Of a stretch of DNA of 64,000 bases, positions 9,701 through 19,667 are shown piece after piece. Below the pieces are notes generated by a model that did no database searches, was not told the origin of the DNA, and saw only the letters and a list, made by a program, of their open reading frames with translations. The position numbers were made by a program, and so were the translations under genes. Numbering within the stretch: position 1 is the first letter of the stretch; every line of letters begins with the position of its first letter. The stretch is from an uncultured Bacteroidales bacterium. Lineage in GTDB: Bacteria; Bacteroidota; Bacteroidia; Bacteroidales; P3. The stretch lies in the NCBI GenBank assembly GCA_900317285.1, contig ONGA01000010.1, forward strand, positions 62,001 to 126,000, in the 5' to 3' direction.

Positions 9701-9867
9701 AATGATGTGGGGCAGGTGATAAAGTTATCGGCAAGGTTGTTGACGATACGGGTGAGCTTGGAAGGGGTAAGAATGAGCCAGAGGACCACTGCGAGAGTGA
9801 CGATTGTCAGTCCAAGCAGCGATCCCAGCGCTATCCATGTTATTTTCCAACCCTTTTTTATCGCCAT
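6712..9867 (-). CDS. Giant AsmA-like envelope protein
   Basis: A 1051-residue protein with one N-terminal membrane helix (about 8-33) and a long periplasmic part rich in beta strands. The N-terminal region (ILTPSKLTRIVNNLADNF, then repeated DFTLLSTFPDAGLKIENV-type strands) matches the AsmA domain. The C-terminal part resembles the AsmA-like C domain (FRSPRPSNLFTAIDFH-type strands). AsmA/TamB-like proteins are thought to form bridge-like lipid-transfer grooves between the membranes or to influence outer-membrane assembly. The gene lies 10 bp downstream of the lipocalin-like lipoprotein gene and is followed directly by a type A repeat. The transport role is inferred from the family. Confidence 0.85.
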   Translation of the reverse strand: MAIKKGWKITWIALGSLLGLTIVTLAVVLWLILTPSKLTRIVNNLADNFITCPTSFGNVDFTLLSTFPDAGLKIENVLLLNPMEGSPNDTVAQIGTLTVGIDLIAFLKENKVIVHKVLLDDASANLYIDRDGKANFDILPPSEKDTSTSSLPELIDLKKIKIKNLNAKFDDDRDGMSATVRHLDMSLKGRMKEKDIDGDLDLEVRKMVVQKSDSANSRMLAMVKDLELNANGTMKGDDIDAVLRLGTKDLTYNQTDSIGTPTLQTKLQNIVLKLDGKGDMDLAESDLKLEVEHGTIEMGNNKFVNDNLQASKKKLLKVELPHLKVKPNRKEICFDNSTIQIDDYALALAGQVCLANETSPLTVDIKANTDGAWQLEPLLAIVPETYMDWKKGMDVDGKLSLDATVCGTVTDSTMPRIDAAMKLEKGRYSQPAVLPCKVEKINADLTASIDLNRGHKSSATIKKLTARTRDTKISLSASADDLLGDMRVDAKLKGTLPLTDIKPFIPKGMQLEAKGDADLDLHAAFRMSDLTKKALEKINANGTLKVKNLDLNYDTIHAVTPSLNLALSIPAKEHSNKLADAHITAGDLQLTIKDNIKAKVEHPDISVGVNNIMQSQLAAAFDIRVGETEATVDSAILSLGELKLVGSVRLDSTQKNPLLQYNPVLEAFTHSAVLYTPQMPDAVRLSEFDLDYKPNHCNLKSCQVKLGHSDFELYGTIDNIEQWLSHKTLLRGDLNFTSSYADVDQLMALFSGSGTNPDSLEAMRREDATPADANPFIVPRDVDITLHTHIKRSIAFGNDLNDVAGSLTIKDGVAILDQMGFVCKAATMQLTAFYRSPRPSNLFTAIDFHLLDIQIDELISMIPCIDTLVPLLSAFDGNADFHLAGETYLNERYQPKLSSIMGAAAISGKDLVVMDNSNLATIAKLMRFKKWKEKDNKIRIDSLSVEMTCMDAGFGTEVEVLPFLLNVGSYQICASGVQNIDKTCAYHLELLKNPLLAKIAVDVKGNIFSPKITLGKLRYADLYKPKRHGAAEKKALEIKSRVRKALEKNVR

Positions 9868-9877
9868 GTTTCAGTGG

Positions 9878-10255
9878 TCATCTTTTTGTGAATGTCATTG
9901 TCCGGTCGGCCTCGTCTTTCCATTTCATTGAGGAGGAGGAGATTTCCTTGATGACATACTCGTGGGGGATTTCGAAGAGACCGGAGGTGCCACGGAAGGT
10001 GAGCTCCAGCTCGTCGCGGTCGAGGGTCCAGGTGAAATCGCCGTTGTTTTCATCGTCGGGGTCAAAGTCGCTGGTGACGACTTTGTTGCCCGTGCCGCCG
10101 CTATGGAATGTCCATTGTCCACGGCTGCCATTTTCCTGTTGCCAGGTGCCGACGAGCATGGCGGGGTCGACATCGATGTGCTCCTCGTCCTTGAAGCAGC
10201 CCACAAACAGGGGGCAGAGCATTGCCAGCAGGGCCAATATCTTTATTCTTCTCAC
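9878..10255 (-). CDS. Lipocalin-like lipoprotein
   Basis: A 125-residue protein with a signal peptide and lipobox (LFVGC, Cys 20). The mature part starts with an acidic linker and then has the lipocalin-like LVGTWQQENGSRGQWTF pattern and a run of beta strands ending IKEISSSSMKWKDEADRT. Such small 'lipocalin family' lipoproteins are very common in Bacteroidales and mostly uncharacterised. The gene is 20 bp downstream of hpt and 10 bp upstream of the AsmA-like gene. The ligand is unknown. Confidence 0.75.
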   Translation of the reverse strand: MRRIKILALLAMLCPLFVGCFKDEEHIDVDPAMLVGTWQQENGSRGQWTFHSGGTGNKVVTSDFDPDDENNGDFTWTLDRDELELTFRGTSGLFEIPHEYVIKEISSSSMKWKDEADRTMTFTKR

Positions 10256-10275
10256 CTCGGTAGTTGTCTTAACGT

Positions 10276-10803
10276 TTATTCATCAAGGACATACACGTCC
10301 TTGAGTGTGCGTCCATGCTCGTCGTAGTCGAGACCGTAGCCCACAATGAACTCGTTGCCAATGTTGCGTCCGACGTAGTCCACACGGTAGTCGCCCTTGA
10401 AGGCATCGGGTTTGAAGAAGAGGGTGCAGATTTTGACGCTGCGGGGGCGCAGTGCCCATACGGCATCGAGCATGTGGCGCATGGAAAAGCCTGAATCCAC
10501 CACATCCTCAATGATAAGCACGTCGCGACCCTCGATTTCGGGCGGGAAGGGCAGCATGCACTTGACCTGTCCGGTACTGGACATGCCGCTGTAGGAGGCA
10601 TAGCGGACGAAACTGACCTCGCAAGGGATGGTGAGGCGGCGCACAAGGTCGGAGGCAAACATGAAGGCACCCGTAAGTATCGGGCATGCCACGAGGTCGC
10701 CGTCTTTATAGTCGTTGCTCACTTCGGCGGCCAACCGGTGCACGATGGTGTCAATTTCGGCTTCGCAGATGAAAATCTTGAAGTTACGGTCTTTGACTTT
10801 CAT
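10276..10803 (-). CDS. hpt: Hypoxanthine phosphoribosyltransferase
   Basis: A 175-residue type I phosphoribosyltransferase. The PRPP-binding motif VLIIEDVVDSG is at about 96-106, and the PILTGAFMFASDLVRRL loop at about 41-57 is typical of HPRT. It converts hypoxanthine or guanine plus PRPP to IMP or GMP in purine salvage, releasing PPi. The gene lies 4 bp downstream of the SUMF1-like gene, and pyrE is one gene further upstream, so two PRPP-using genes share the run. Whether xanthine is also used cannot be told from the sequence. Confidence 0.95.
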   Translation of the reverse strand: MKVKDRNFKIFICEAEIDTIVHRLAAEVSNDYKDGDLVACPILTGAFMFASDLVRRLTIPCEVSFVRYASYSGMSSTGQVKCMLPFPPEIEGRDVLIIEDVVDSGFSMRHMLDAVWALRPRSVKICTLFFKPDAFKGDYRVDYVGRNIGNEFIVGYGLDYDEHGRTLKDVYVLDE

Positions 10804-10807
10804 ATCT

Positions 10808-11848
10808 TTATTGATTTTGGTGTTTCAAATCCAGTTTGGGGCTCTTCGAGTCCTGTTTACGCCCTTTGCGGCTGGCTTCCTTTTTCAGGGAGTCTTTCTT
10901 GGGGAGTTCCCTCTTGTTCAGCTCCTTGGGCATTTCCTTTTTCTGCAGCTCTTCTTTAATCTCTTTTTTCACTGCAGGTTCGGGAATCACCTCCTCGGCA
11001 GTCGAAGGCTCCATCACCACACGGAGACCGAAGGTTTCGTTTTTCCCGGTCGGGATATACCAACTGCGGTCGTAGACTGTGCAAGTGGCAGAGGTGCTGC
11101 TGTAGTGACCTCCGCGCAGCACTTTGTGCTCCCCCTCGCGGGGACCGTGGGGATTCACGGCCTCCTCGGCGGTGTAGGCGTCGACCCAGTCCTGGCACCA
11201 TTCGGCCACGTTGCCGCAGATGTCGAAAAGGCCCAGCTCATTGGGCATCCGGCTACCGACGGTATGTGTGCAGCCTTTGCTGTTCACGCAATACCAGCAG
11301 GAGGTGTCGAGGGTGGCCCGGACAAAGCCGGCGTAGGGCAGTCCCCTACCCTTGTTGCCCCCGCGTGCCGCGTATTCCCATTCCGCCTCGTAGGGCAGAC
11401 GGAAACGCTTGCCGGTCATCTGGCTCAAGAGGGTCACAAACTGCTGCGCCTCCTCCCAGCTGACCGTCTCCACGGGCAGGCTGTCGTTGCCGGCAAATCT
11501 GGAGGGATTATCCCCCATCACGGCTTTCCACTGCCCTTGGGTGACTTCGAAACGTCCGATAAAGAAGCCGTCCACCGTCACGCGGTGCTCAGGGCTCGAC
11601 TCCTCATAGGTGAGTTTCACGCCTTTGGGGGTCTCGTTGTTGCCCATGATGAAGCTGCCGCCTTCCACCCACACCATGTCTATCGCCACGTTGTCACCCA
11701 GCATCACAATGCTGTCCTGCGCCCTCATATTGGAAGACAGAAATAGCGAGAAAGACAATATCAAAGCCTTGCATAACAGGCTGATATTCTCACTTTTCCT
11801 GACTTCAAAAAAGGTGCTGCAAGACATAAGGCCTCTGTCTTCAGGCAT
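10808..11848 (-). CDS. SUMF1/FGE-fold protein with Lys/Glu-rich tail
   Basis: The frame gives up to 346 residues. An N-terminal hydrophobic segment (about 23-41) is probably a signal peptide. The formylglycine-generating-enzyme-like domain runs about 55-280 (VWVEGGSFIMGNNE, RLPYEAEWEYAARGG, LGLFDICGNVAEWCQDW, KVLRGGHYSS). A charged tail follows (about 285-346, many KKE/KEL units). True FGE uses a Cys pair near the C-terminal RGG motif. Here only one Cys (SATCTVYDR) is visible, so sulfatase activation is unlikely; many relatives are binding or structural modules. Two starts are possible: 11848, whose ATG overlaps the pyrE stop region, or Met8 at 11827, which gives a shorter n-region. Confidence 0.75.
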   Translation of the reverse strand: MPEDRGLMSCSTFFEVRKSENISLLCKALILSFSLFLSSNMRAQDSIVMLGDNVAIDMVWVEGGSFIMGNNETPKGVKLTYEESSPEHRVTVDGFFIGRFEVTQGQWKAVMGDNPSRFAGNDSLPVETVSWEEAQQFVTLLSQMTGKRFRLPYEAEWEYAARGGNKGRGLPYAGFVRATLDTSCWYCVNSKGCTHTVGSRMPNELGLFDICGNVAEWCQDWVDAYTAEEAVNPHGPREGEHKVLRGGHYSSTSATCTVYDRSWYIPTGKNETFGLRVVMEPSTAEEVIPEPAVKKEIKEELQKKEMPKELNKRELPKKDSLKKEASRKGRKQDSKSPKLDLKHQNQ

Positions 11849-12497
11849 TCATGTGGTCTTCGCTCCACTGCTCGGGGTTCTCGCGCCATTTGGCGAGGCT
11901 CTCCATCGAGTCGGGATGGATGTAGTCGCGTTCCCGTGCCACACTGAGAAGGGTGTCATAGTCGGTGAGCGTCACCAGCTCGACATTCTCGTTCTTGAAA
12001 TTGTCGGCGGCAACCTGCAGGCCATAGGTGAAGATGGCGGCCATGCCTTTCACCGTGGCGCCTTTCTCGCGCAGGGCTTTCACGGCGATGAGCGAGCTCT
12101 TGCCCGTGGAGACCAGGTCCTCGATGACCACAACGGACTGACCGGCGTGGAGTTCGCCTTCAATCTGGTTGGTCAGGCCGTGGCTCTTCTGCTCCGAGCG
12201 CACATACACGAAGGGTTTGCCAAGCTCCTGGGCCACGAGGGCACCTTGGGGAATGCCGCCGGTGGCAACGCCGGCAACAACATCCACGTCACCCCACGTC
12301 TCGTTGATGATCTCGACGAAATGCTGGCGGATAAAAGTACGTATCTCCGGGTAGGACAATGTCACCCGGTTGTCGCAATAAATAGGCGATTTGCGGCCTG
12401 AGGCCCATGTGAAAGGATGCTCGTTGTTGAGCTTTACCGCTTTCACTGTCAATAAGAATTCGGCTGTCTGTGCAGCCATGTCTTTGTTTGTAATCAT
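11841..12497 (-). CDS. pyrE: Orotate phosphoribosyltransferase
   Basis: A 218-residue enzyme of pyrimidine synthesis: orotate + PRPP gives OMP + PPi. Visible motifs are FTWASGRKSPIYCDNR (about 29-44) and the PRPP loop VVVIEDLVSTGKSS (about 121-134). The start is ambiguous. Met1 at 12497 lies only 4 bp downstream of a good -7 box (12509-12502), so the mRNA would be nearly leaderless. Met7 at 12479 would give a leader of about 20 nt and still cover the conserved domain. It is the first gene of the leftward run that continues through the SUMF1-like gene and hpt. Confidence 0.95.
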   Translation of the reverse strand: MITNKDMAAQTAEFLLTVKAVKLNNEHPFTWASGRKSPIYCDNRVTLSYPEIRTFIRQHFVEIINETWGDVDVVAGVATGGIPQGALVAQELGKPFVYVRSEQKSHGLTNQIEGELHAGQSVVVIEDLVSTGKSSLIAVKALREKGATVKGMAAIFTYGLQVAADNFKNENVELVTLTDYDTLLSVARERDYIHPDSMESLAKWRENPEQWSEDHMNA

Positions 12498-12501
12498 GCT
12501 G

Positions 12502-12509
12502 CAAAATTA
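12502..12509 (-). promoter_or_regulatory. pyrE promoter -7 box
   Basis: The minus strand reads TAATTTTG, matching the Bacteroidota TAnnTTTG -7 element, only 4 bp before the first possible pyrE start. No clear TTTG -33 box is seen; the upstream DNA is an A/T run. Confidence 0.55.
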
Positions 12510-12540
12510 CATCTTTTTTTTAATATAGAGAAAAAAAAAT

Positions 12541-12571
12541 TTTGCCATGTTTGGAAAAGTACTTACATTTG
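12541..12571 (+). promoter_or_regulatory. hppA promoter
   Basis: TTTG at 12541-12544 and TACATTTG at 12564-12571 are separated by 19 bp, the usual Bacteroidota sigma-factor arrangement. The predicted leader before the hppA ATG at 12614 is about 35-38 nt and A-rich, with no Shine-Dalgarno sequence. Confidence 0.75.
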
Positions 12572-12613
12572 TACACCGCTTTCAAACGAGAGAATTAATT
12601 AAATCTATTCAAT

Positions 12614-15010
<2,397 letters not shown>

Positions 15011-15034
15011 CACGCCTTGAGCGATAAAAAACCC

Positions 15035-15074
15035 TTACCCCCGCCTGCATCCCGCAAGCGGGGGTAAACTTTTT
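15035..15074 (+). terminator. hppA rho-independent terminator
   Basis: Perfect 10-bp stem TTACCCCCGC (15035-15044) and GCGGGGGTAA (15058-15067), followed by ACTTTTT. Confidence 0.9.
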
Positions 15075-15104
15075 CCAACCTCACCCCGGAAACAGAAAAA
15101 TGCA

Positions 15105-15200
15105 CCCCCCGACATAGGAGCAACTAAGAAGCATCATATACGCATCATAGGAGAACCCAAGGAGAAGTATAGGAGAATGGTAGTACAACCATAGGAGCCA
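15105..15200 (+). repeat. Intergenic 11-bp-period CATAG repeat, type A, copy 2
   Basis: After CCCCCCGA come eight 11-bp units in perfect register (15113-15200): CATAGGAGCAA, CTAAGAAGCAT, CATATACGCAT, CATAGGAGAAC, CCAAGGAGAAG, TATAGGAGAAT, GGTAGTACAAC, CATAGGAGCCA. The copy at 33814-33901 differs only by C/A at one unit start and at its last base. It lies downstream of the hppA terminator. Confidence 0.95.
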
Positions 15201-15390
15201 CTCCGGAGATCAATTAGATTTATAGATTACAGCCCGCCAGGGCTGGGAGAATAATCTACAAGATCCACAAGATTTGACTTCGTCTACGCTTCTGCATCTC
15301 GGCAAAGCAAGCGAGCTTGCTCTGCCCTCGACTTCCGAAGCTTCCTGCCCGCAGGGCAAGGGGCACCTTGCCTCTTTCCACTAGGCCTTG
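15201..15390. other. Gene-free stretch with palindromic segments
   Basis: No convincing gene. It contains CAGCCCGCCAGGGCTG-like, AGCAAGCGAGCTTGCT (near 15306-15321) and TGCCCGCAGGGCA (near 15347-15359) inverted repeats, plus the direct pair CTACAAGATCCACAAGAT (near 15257-15274). It looks like a REP-type or degenerate intergenic repeat. A 62-codon minus-strand frame here has no family features and is not called. Confidence 0.45.
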
Positions 15391-15399
15391 GAAAATAAA

Positions 15400-15455
15400 T
15401 TTTGCAGTTCGGAATTTTCTTCGTATCTTTGCATCGTCATTCAACAGGGAATGAC
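15400..15455 (+). promoter_or_regulatory. hicB promoter with 5' leader hairpin
   Basis: TTTG at 15401-15404, 19 bp, then TATCTTTG at 15424-15431. A few nt later is a hairpin, GTCATTC (15436-15442), loop AACAGG, GAATGAC (15449-15455), at or near the expected transcript 5' end. The whole block is duplicated at 15977-16033. Confidence 0.8.
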
Positions 15456-15476
15456 AGACATATAATGTTGTAACAA

Positions 15477-15692
15477 ATGGAATACGTAATTATCATAGAA
15501 AAGAATGCCAATGGATGGTACACAGGGCAATGTGAACAGATTCCCGAAGCCATCTCGGAGGGGGCAACACTCGAGGAGCTGAAAGAAAATATGGCTGATG
15601 CCATCAAGATGGTCCTTGACTATAAAAAGGAAGAAACCCGTCAGCATTATCTGGGAAGAAAAATCTTCCGCCGTCGTGTTGCAGTCCTATGA
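15477..15692 (+). CDS. hicB: HicB-family antitoxin
   Basis: A 71-residue protein with the HicB partial RNase-H fold: YVIIIEKNANGWYTGQCEQI, then a helix of the GATLEELKENMADAIKMVL type (about 29-47). It lacks an obvious C-terminal DNA-binding domain, as in the short HicB class. HicB proteins bind and block HicA mRNA-interferase toxins. The downstream hicA-like gene overlaps by ATGA, but hicA is broken here, so this antitoxin may have no functional partner at this locus. The stop codon of hicB is TGA. Confidence 0.85.
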   Translation: MEYVIIIEKNANGWYTGQCEQIPEAISEGATLEELKENMADAIKMVLDYKKEETRQHYLGRKIFRRRVAVL

Positions 15693-15883
15693 AACGGCAA
15701 GTACTGATAAAATTCCTGACAGAAAACAACTGAATCCTTCTGCGTGAAGGGAGCAGGCATAGTTTGTACAGAAACCTTTCCAATGGCAAGTTCACCGCAG
15801 TGCCGCGCCATCCGGACATCCAGGAGATGACGGTGAAAAGCATCTGCAAGCAGTTAGGAATACCTCAATGTAAAATCAACTAA
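15689..15883 (+). pseudogene. hicA: hicA toxin gene interrupted by in-frame TGA
   Basis: From ATG at 15689, coupled to the hicB stop, the frame reads MKRQVLIKFLTENN, then TGA at 15731-15733, then continues ILLREGSRHSLYRNL and TAVPRHPDIQEMTVKSICKQ in the same frame to TAA at 15881-15883 (64 codons). Both halves match HicA: an N-terminal helix, a GS-H-YR strand with the catalytic His, and an IxxxTVKxICKQLG end. HicA homologs usually have Cys or Trp at the interrupted position, so one substitution from TGC, TGT or TGG explains the stop. The catalytic His lies after the stop, so a terminated product would be inactive. Sequencing error is possible. Reinitiation after the stop seems unlikely because no nearby ATG is in frame. 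Confidence 0.8.
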
Positions 15884-15912
15884 ACATTATTTTACAGAAA
15901 AGAAAATTATAT

Positions 15913-15944
15913 GCCGGTTCTGCATTCGTGGAACCGGCGCTTTT
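15913..15944 (+). terminator. hicBA terminator
   Basis: Stem GCCGGTTC (15913-15920) and GAACCGGC (15931-15938) with a 10-nt loop, followed by GCTTTTTG. Confidence 0.9.
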
Positions 15945-15962
15945 TGTTATTTTCCATCTGAT

Positions 15963-16033
15963 TATGGAAAATAAATTTTGCAGTTCAGAATTATCTTCGT
16001 ATCTTTGCATCGTCTTTCAACAGATAGAAAGAC
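15963..16033 (+). promoter_or_regulatory. Second copy of the hicB-type promoter and leader hairpin
   Basis: Nearly identical to 15387-15455: TGGAAAATAAATTTTGCAGTTC, then TATCTTTG at 16000-16007, with 19 bp from the TTTG box. The leader hairpin is GTCTTTC (16012-16018), loop AACAGATA, GAAAGAC (16027-16033). Relative to the first copy the middle pair has changed A-T to T-A on both arms. From 16034 to 16237 I see no recognisable gene. An 87-codon frame over this region begins upstream of the promoter and is not supported. Confidence 0.75.
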
Positions 16034-16237
16034 CGAGAGAAAGCGCGTTTTCTCTATTCCGCGAATGTGAACTTGGACACTTCACAATGGAATTAAGTCG
16101 GAATGAGTCAATGATTTCTCACTTGTATTGTATTCGTATTTTCTACGACATACAACGAGTGGAGCTATATCAAAAGACCTTATCTACTTAATTCCAAATT
16201 AAAAGGGAGTCCAAGCCCTACATTCGGGATAGGGAAT

Positions 16238-16483
16238 ATGGATGGCTCTACTTTCCTTGTTGGTTATAATTTCTCCGAGCCGAGAACAAAAAAAGTGCCT
16301 ATGCGAAGATACTTTAGTCAACCACGGGAAGATGGCAAGTATTGTGTCGCAATGAAACGACTCGACACAGGTGAACTTGTCGAAATGGTCGGGGAGGTTT
16401 ACTTAACCGAGACCGAATCAATGCAACGAGCTAAAGAGCTCAATGAAGATTACAATGAACAGCTAAAAACTGAAAAATCATGA
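16238..16483 (+). CDS. Small unknown protein coupled to the next lipoprotein gene
   Basis: An 81-residue frame, rich in charged residues, with no signal peptide or known motif (MRRYFSQPREDGKYCVAMKR, VYLTETESMQRAKELNEDY). Its TGA stop overlaps the ATG of the next gene (ATGA), which supports translation. The start is uncertain: Met1 at 16238 or Met22 near 16301. The codon use is more AT-rich than that of the surrounding housekeeping genes, in keeping with an acquired patch. No function can be assigned. Confidence 0.5.
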   Translation: MDGSTFLVGYNFSEPRTKKVPMRRYFSQPREDGKYCVAMKRLDTGELVEMVGEVYLTETESMQRAKELNEDYNEQLKTEKS

Positions 16484-17289
16484 AAAAAACACTAAAACTG
16501 ATGGTAATGCTACTGTGTGTGGTCAGCCTCACGTCTCTCTCGTCGTGTTCGAAAGATATAGATGATGAAAACGGGAACGAAACATCAATGCAGATTGGAA
16601 ACTATACATTAGGGAAATATCATCCCGCAAAAAAAATATCTTCTCTTAGGTGTTATACAAGTGGTATTGGCGGATATGGTGCAGAGGATATCCTTTACAC
16701 ATTCTCATGGGATGGTAATAACATTGACAAAATAGTAAAAAAAGATAAGTATGGGGAAATATCATACAAATATTACTATGGGGATAACGGTTATATAACC
16801 AAAATTGAAGATGGGGAAGGTCGTATTTACTCTGTAGGGTATTGGAAAGACAAAGTGTTACTTTTTGGCACTTCGGATTTTGATTGGGAATATGGTGATT
16901 ATAATAGTATGCGATTTGAATTTGACAATAATGGCACACCAGTCAAGATATCAGGCACGGACGTCGGGGGCGGTGGTCGTGATGAATTGAATATGGTTGA
17001 CGGAAATCCAACAAATATTACCTACAGCAACAGTTATGGTTCTCATACGTTGACATTCGACAATCATCCCAATCCTCTTAAAGATTTAATAATTCCTCCT
17101 TCGCTTCGCGAACGCATTGATCCGGTATGTCTTATTTCCAAAAATAATCTTGAATATTTATGGAGAAGTTCAACTCCTTCAATAACGTACGAAGGGGAAG
17201 AGGAGTATCCAAGTTCAAACAATAGTCTATATCCTATTGATATACTAATATCTTATGGGGTTGCTTTTGAAATAGAGTATCTAAACTAA
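16480..17289 (+). CDS. Bacteroidales lipoprotein, YD-type beta-strand repeats (DUF4595-like)
   Basis: A 269-residue protein. The signal peptide ends in a lipobox (SLSSC, Cys about 23), then DIDDENGNE, a charged linker typical of surface lipoproteins. The rest is a run of short beta hairpins with Gly/Tyr/Asp turns (YTFSWDGNNIDKIVKK, YYGDNGYITKIEDGEGR, MRFEFDNNGTPVKI) as in DUF4595/YD-like Bacteroidales lipoproteins. The sequence is AT-rich compared with neighbours. It is followed by a strong terminator. The function is unknown; surface exposure is inferred from the acidic post-Cys region. Confidence 0.7.
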   Translation: MKKTLKLMVMLLCVVSLTSLSSCSKDIDDENGNETSMQIGNYTLGKYHPAKKISSLRCYTSGIGGYGAEDILYTFSWDGNNIDKIVKKDKYGEISYKYYYGDNGYITKIEDGEGRIYSVGYWKDKVLLFGTSDFDWEYGDYNSMRFEFDNNGTPVKISGTDVGGGGRDELNMVDGNPTNITYSNSYGSHTLTFDNHPNPLKDLIIPPSLRERIDPVCLISKNNLEYLWRSSTPSITYEGEEEYPSSNNSLYPIDILISYGVAFEIEYLN

Positions 17290-17302
17290 AGAAACATGAA
17301 TG

Positions 17303-17328
17303 GGGCGACCGCAACCGGTCGCCTTTTC
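17303..17328 (+). terminator. Terminator after the DUF4595-like lipoprotein gene
   Basis: Stem GGCGACC (17304-17310), loop GCAACC, GGTCGCC (17317-17323), followed by TTTTC. Confidence 0.85.
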
Positions 17329-17471
17329 TGTTTCCTTATCTTGAGTTGTCAAATATGAATTTCAAGAGCTGGTATTCACCTTGCACTTCATCAACGCATT
17401 CAAGTATATAAAATTAGGCGTACATTTCGGCCTCCTTGGTCAGTCTCTCGCTGCGGTGTACCCACACATAG

Positions 17472-17936
17472 ATGTTCCTCCCTATCATGATTTCCTTACC
17501 TAAATCTAAAGGCTCGGATTATACAACTCGTCCAACGGGCGACCTTGTCATCCCCGCGACGGTAACACACGATGGCGTTACCTACAATGTCACCTCGATA
17601 GACGAGGGTGCTTTCGCAAACTGTACTGGTCTGACCTCTATTACCATATACGCTGAAGTTCCTCCCGCCTTGGGTGACAATGAATTCGAAGAAGTACCAT
17701 CCAACATAAATGTCAATATACCGTGTGGTAATATCAATGCGGAAATCTACCAGCGCAACGGACAGGTGGTCGATGGTGCAGAGGACAACACAGTATCGTT
17801 CTACGATATCACCGGTCGCATTCTGGCCACCAAACAGGACTATGGTACGCCCCTGCGATTCGACGCTCCGGTCAGCGGCACTTATATGATAAAAATTGGC
17901 AACTATCAAGCAAGAAAGGTGGTGGTGATAAGGTGA
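17472..17936 (+). pseudogene. Remnant of a BspA-like leucine-rich-repeat T9SS cargo gene
   Basis: The 154-codon frame has no signal peptide and starts within a BspA/LRR_5-type repeat (DLVIPATVTHDGVTYNVTSI, then AFANCTGLTSITIYAEVPP). It then jumps abruptly to a C-terminal type A T9SS sorting domain (VSFYDITGRILATKQ, then SGTYMIKIGNYQARKVVVIR). Intact relatives have an export signal and many LRR units, so this copy lacks its 5' end and probably has an internal deletion. It shows that the genome uses T9SS sorting signals. It may still be transcribed, but export without a signal peptide is not expected. 17329-17471 holds nothing that I recognise. Confidence 0.7.
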
Positions 17937-17947
17937 GCCAAGGCTGA

Positions 17948-19606
<1,659 letters not shown>

Positions 19607-19629
19607 TGGTTAACGGTCAAAGTGGCCCC

Positions 19630-19667
19630 CATCAGACCCTTTAGACCCATTAGACCCACTAAAACCC
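19630..19667 (+). repeat. 9-bp-period repeat running into the atpC start
   Basis: Units CATCAGACC, CTTTAGACC, CATTAGACC, CACTAAAACC, then CATG, whose ATG is the atpC start (19668). It replaces any Shine-Dalgarno sequence in the atpD-atpC gap. Confidence 0.8.

Noticed and set aside
15256-15444. 62-codon minus-strand frame upstream of hicB
   Set aside because: It runs through palindromic repeat DNA and the hicB promoter; no start context or homology-like features.
15731-15733. Recoding of TGA (selenocysteine or tryptophan) in hicA
   Set aside because: TGA ends bactofilin, hicB and other genes here, so it is a normal stop; no SECIS-like hairpin directly after the codon was evident.
15928-16191. 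87-codon frame overlapping the second hicB-type promoter
   Set aside because: It begins inside the hicBA terminator loop and crosses the promoter, so it would not be transcribed from its own start.
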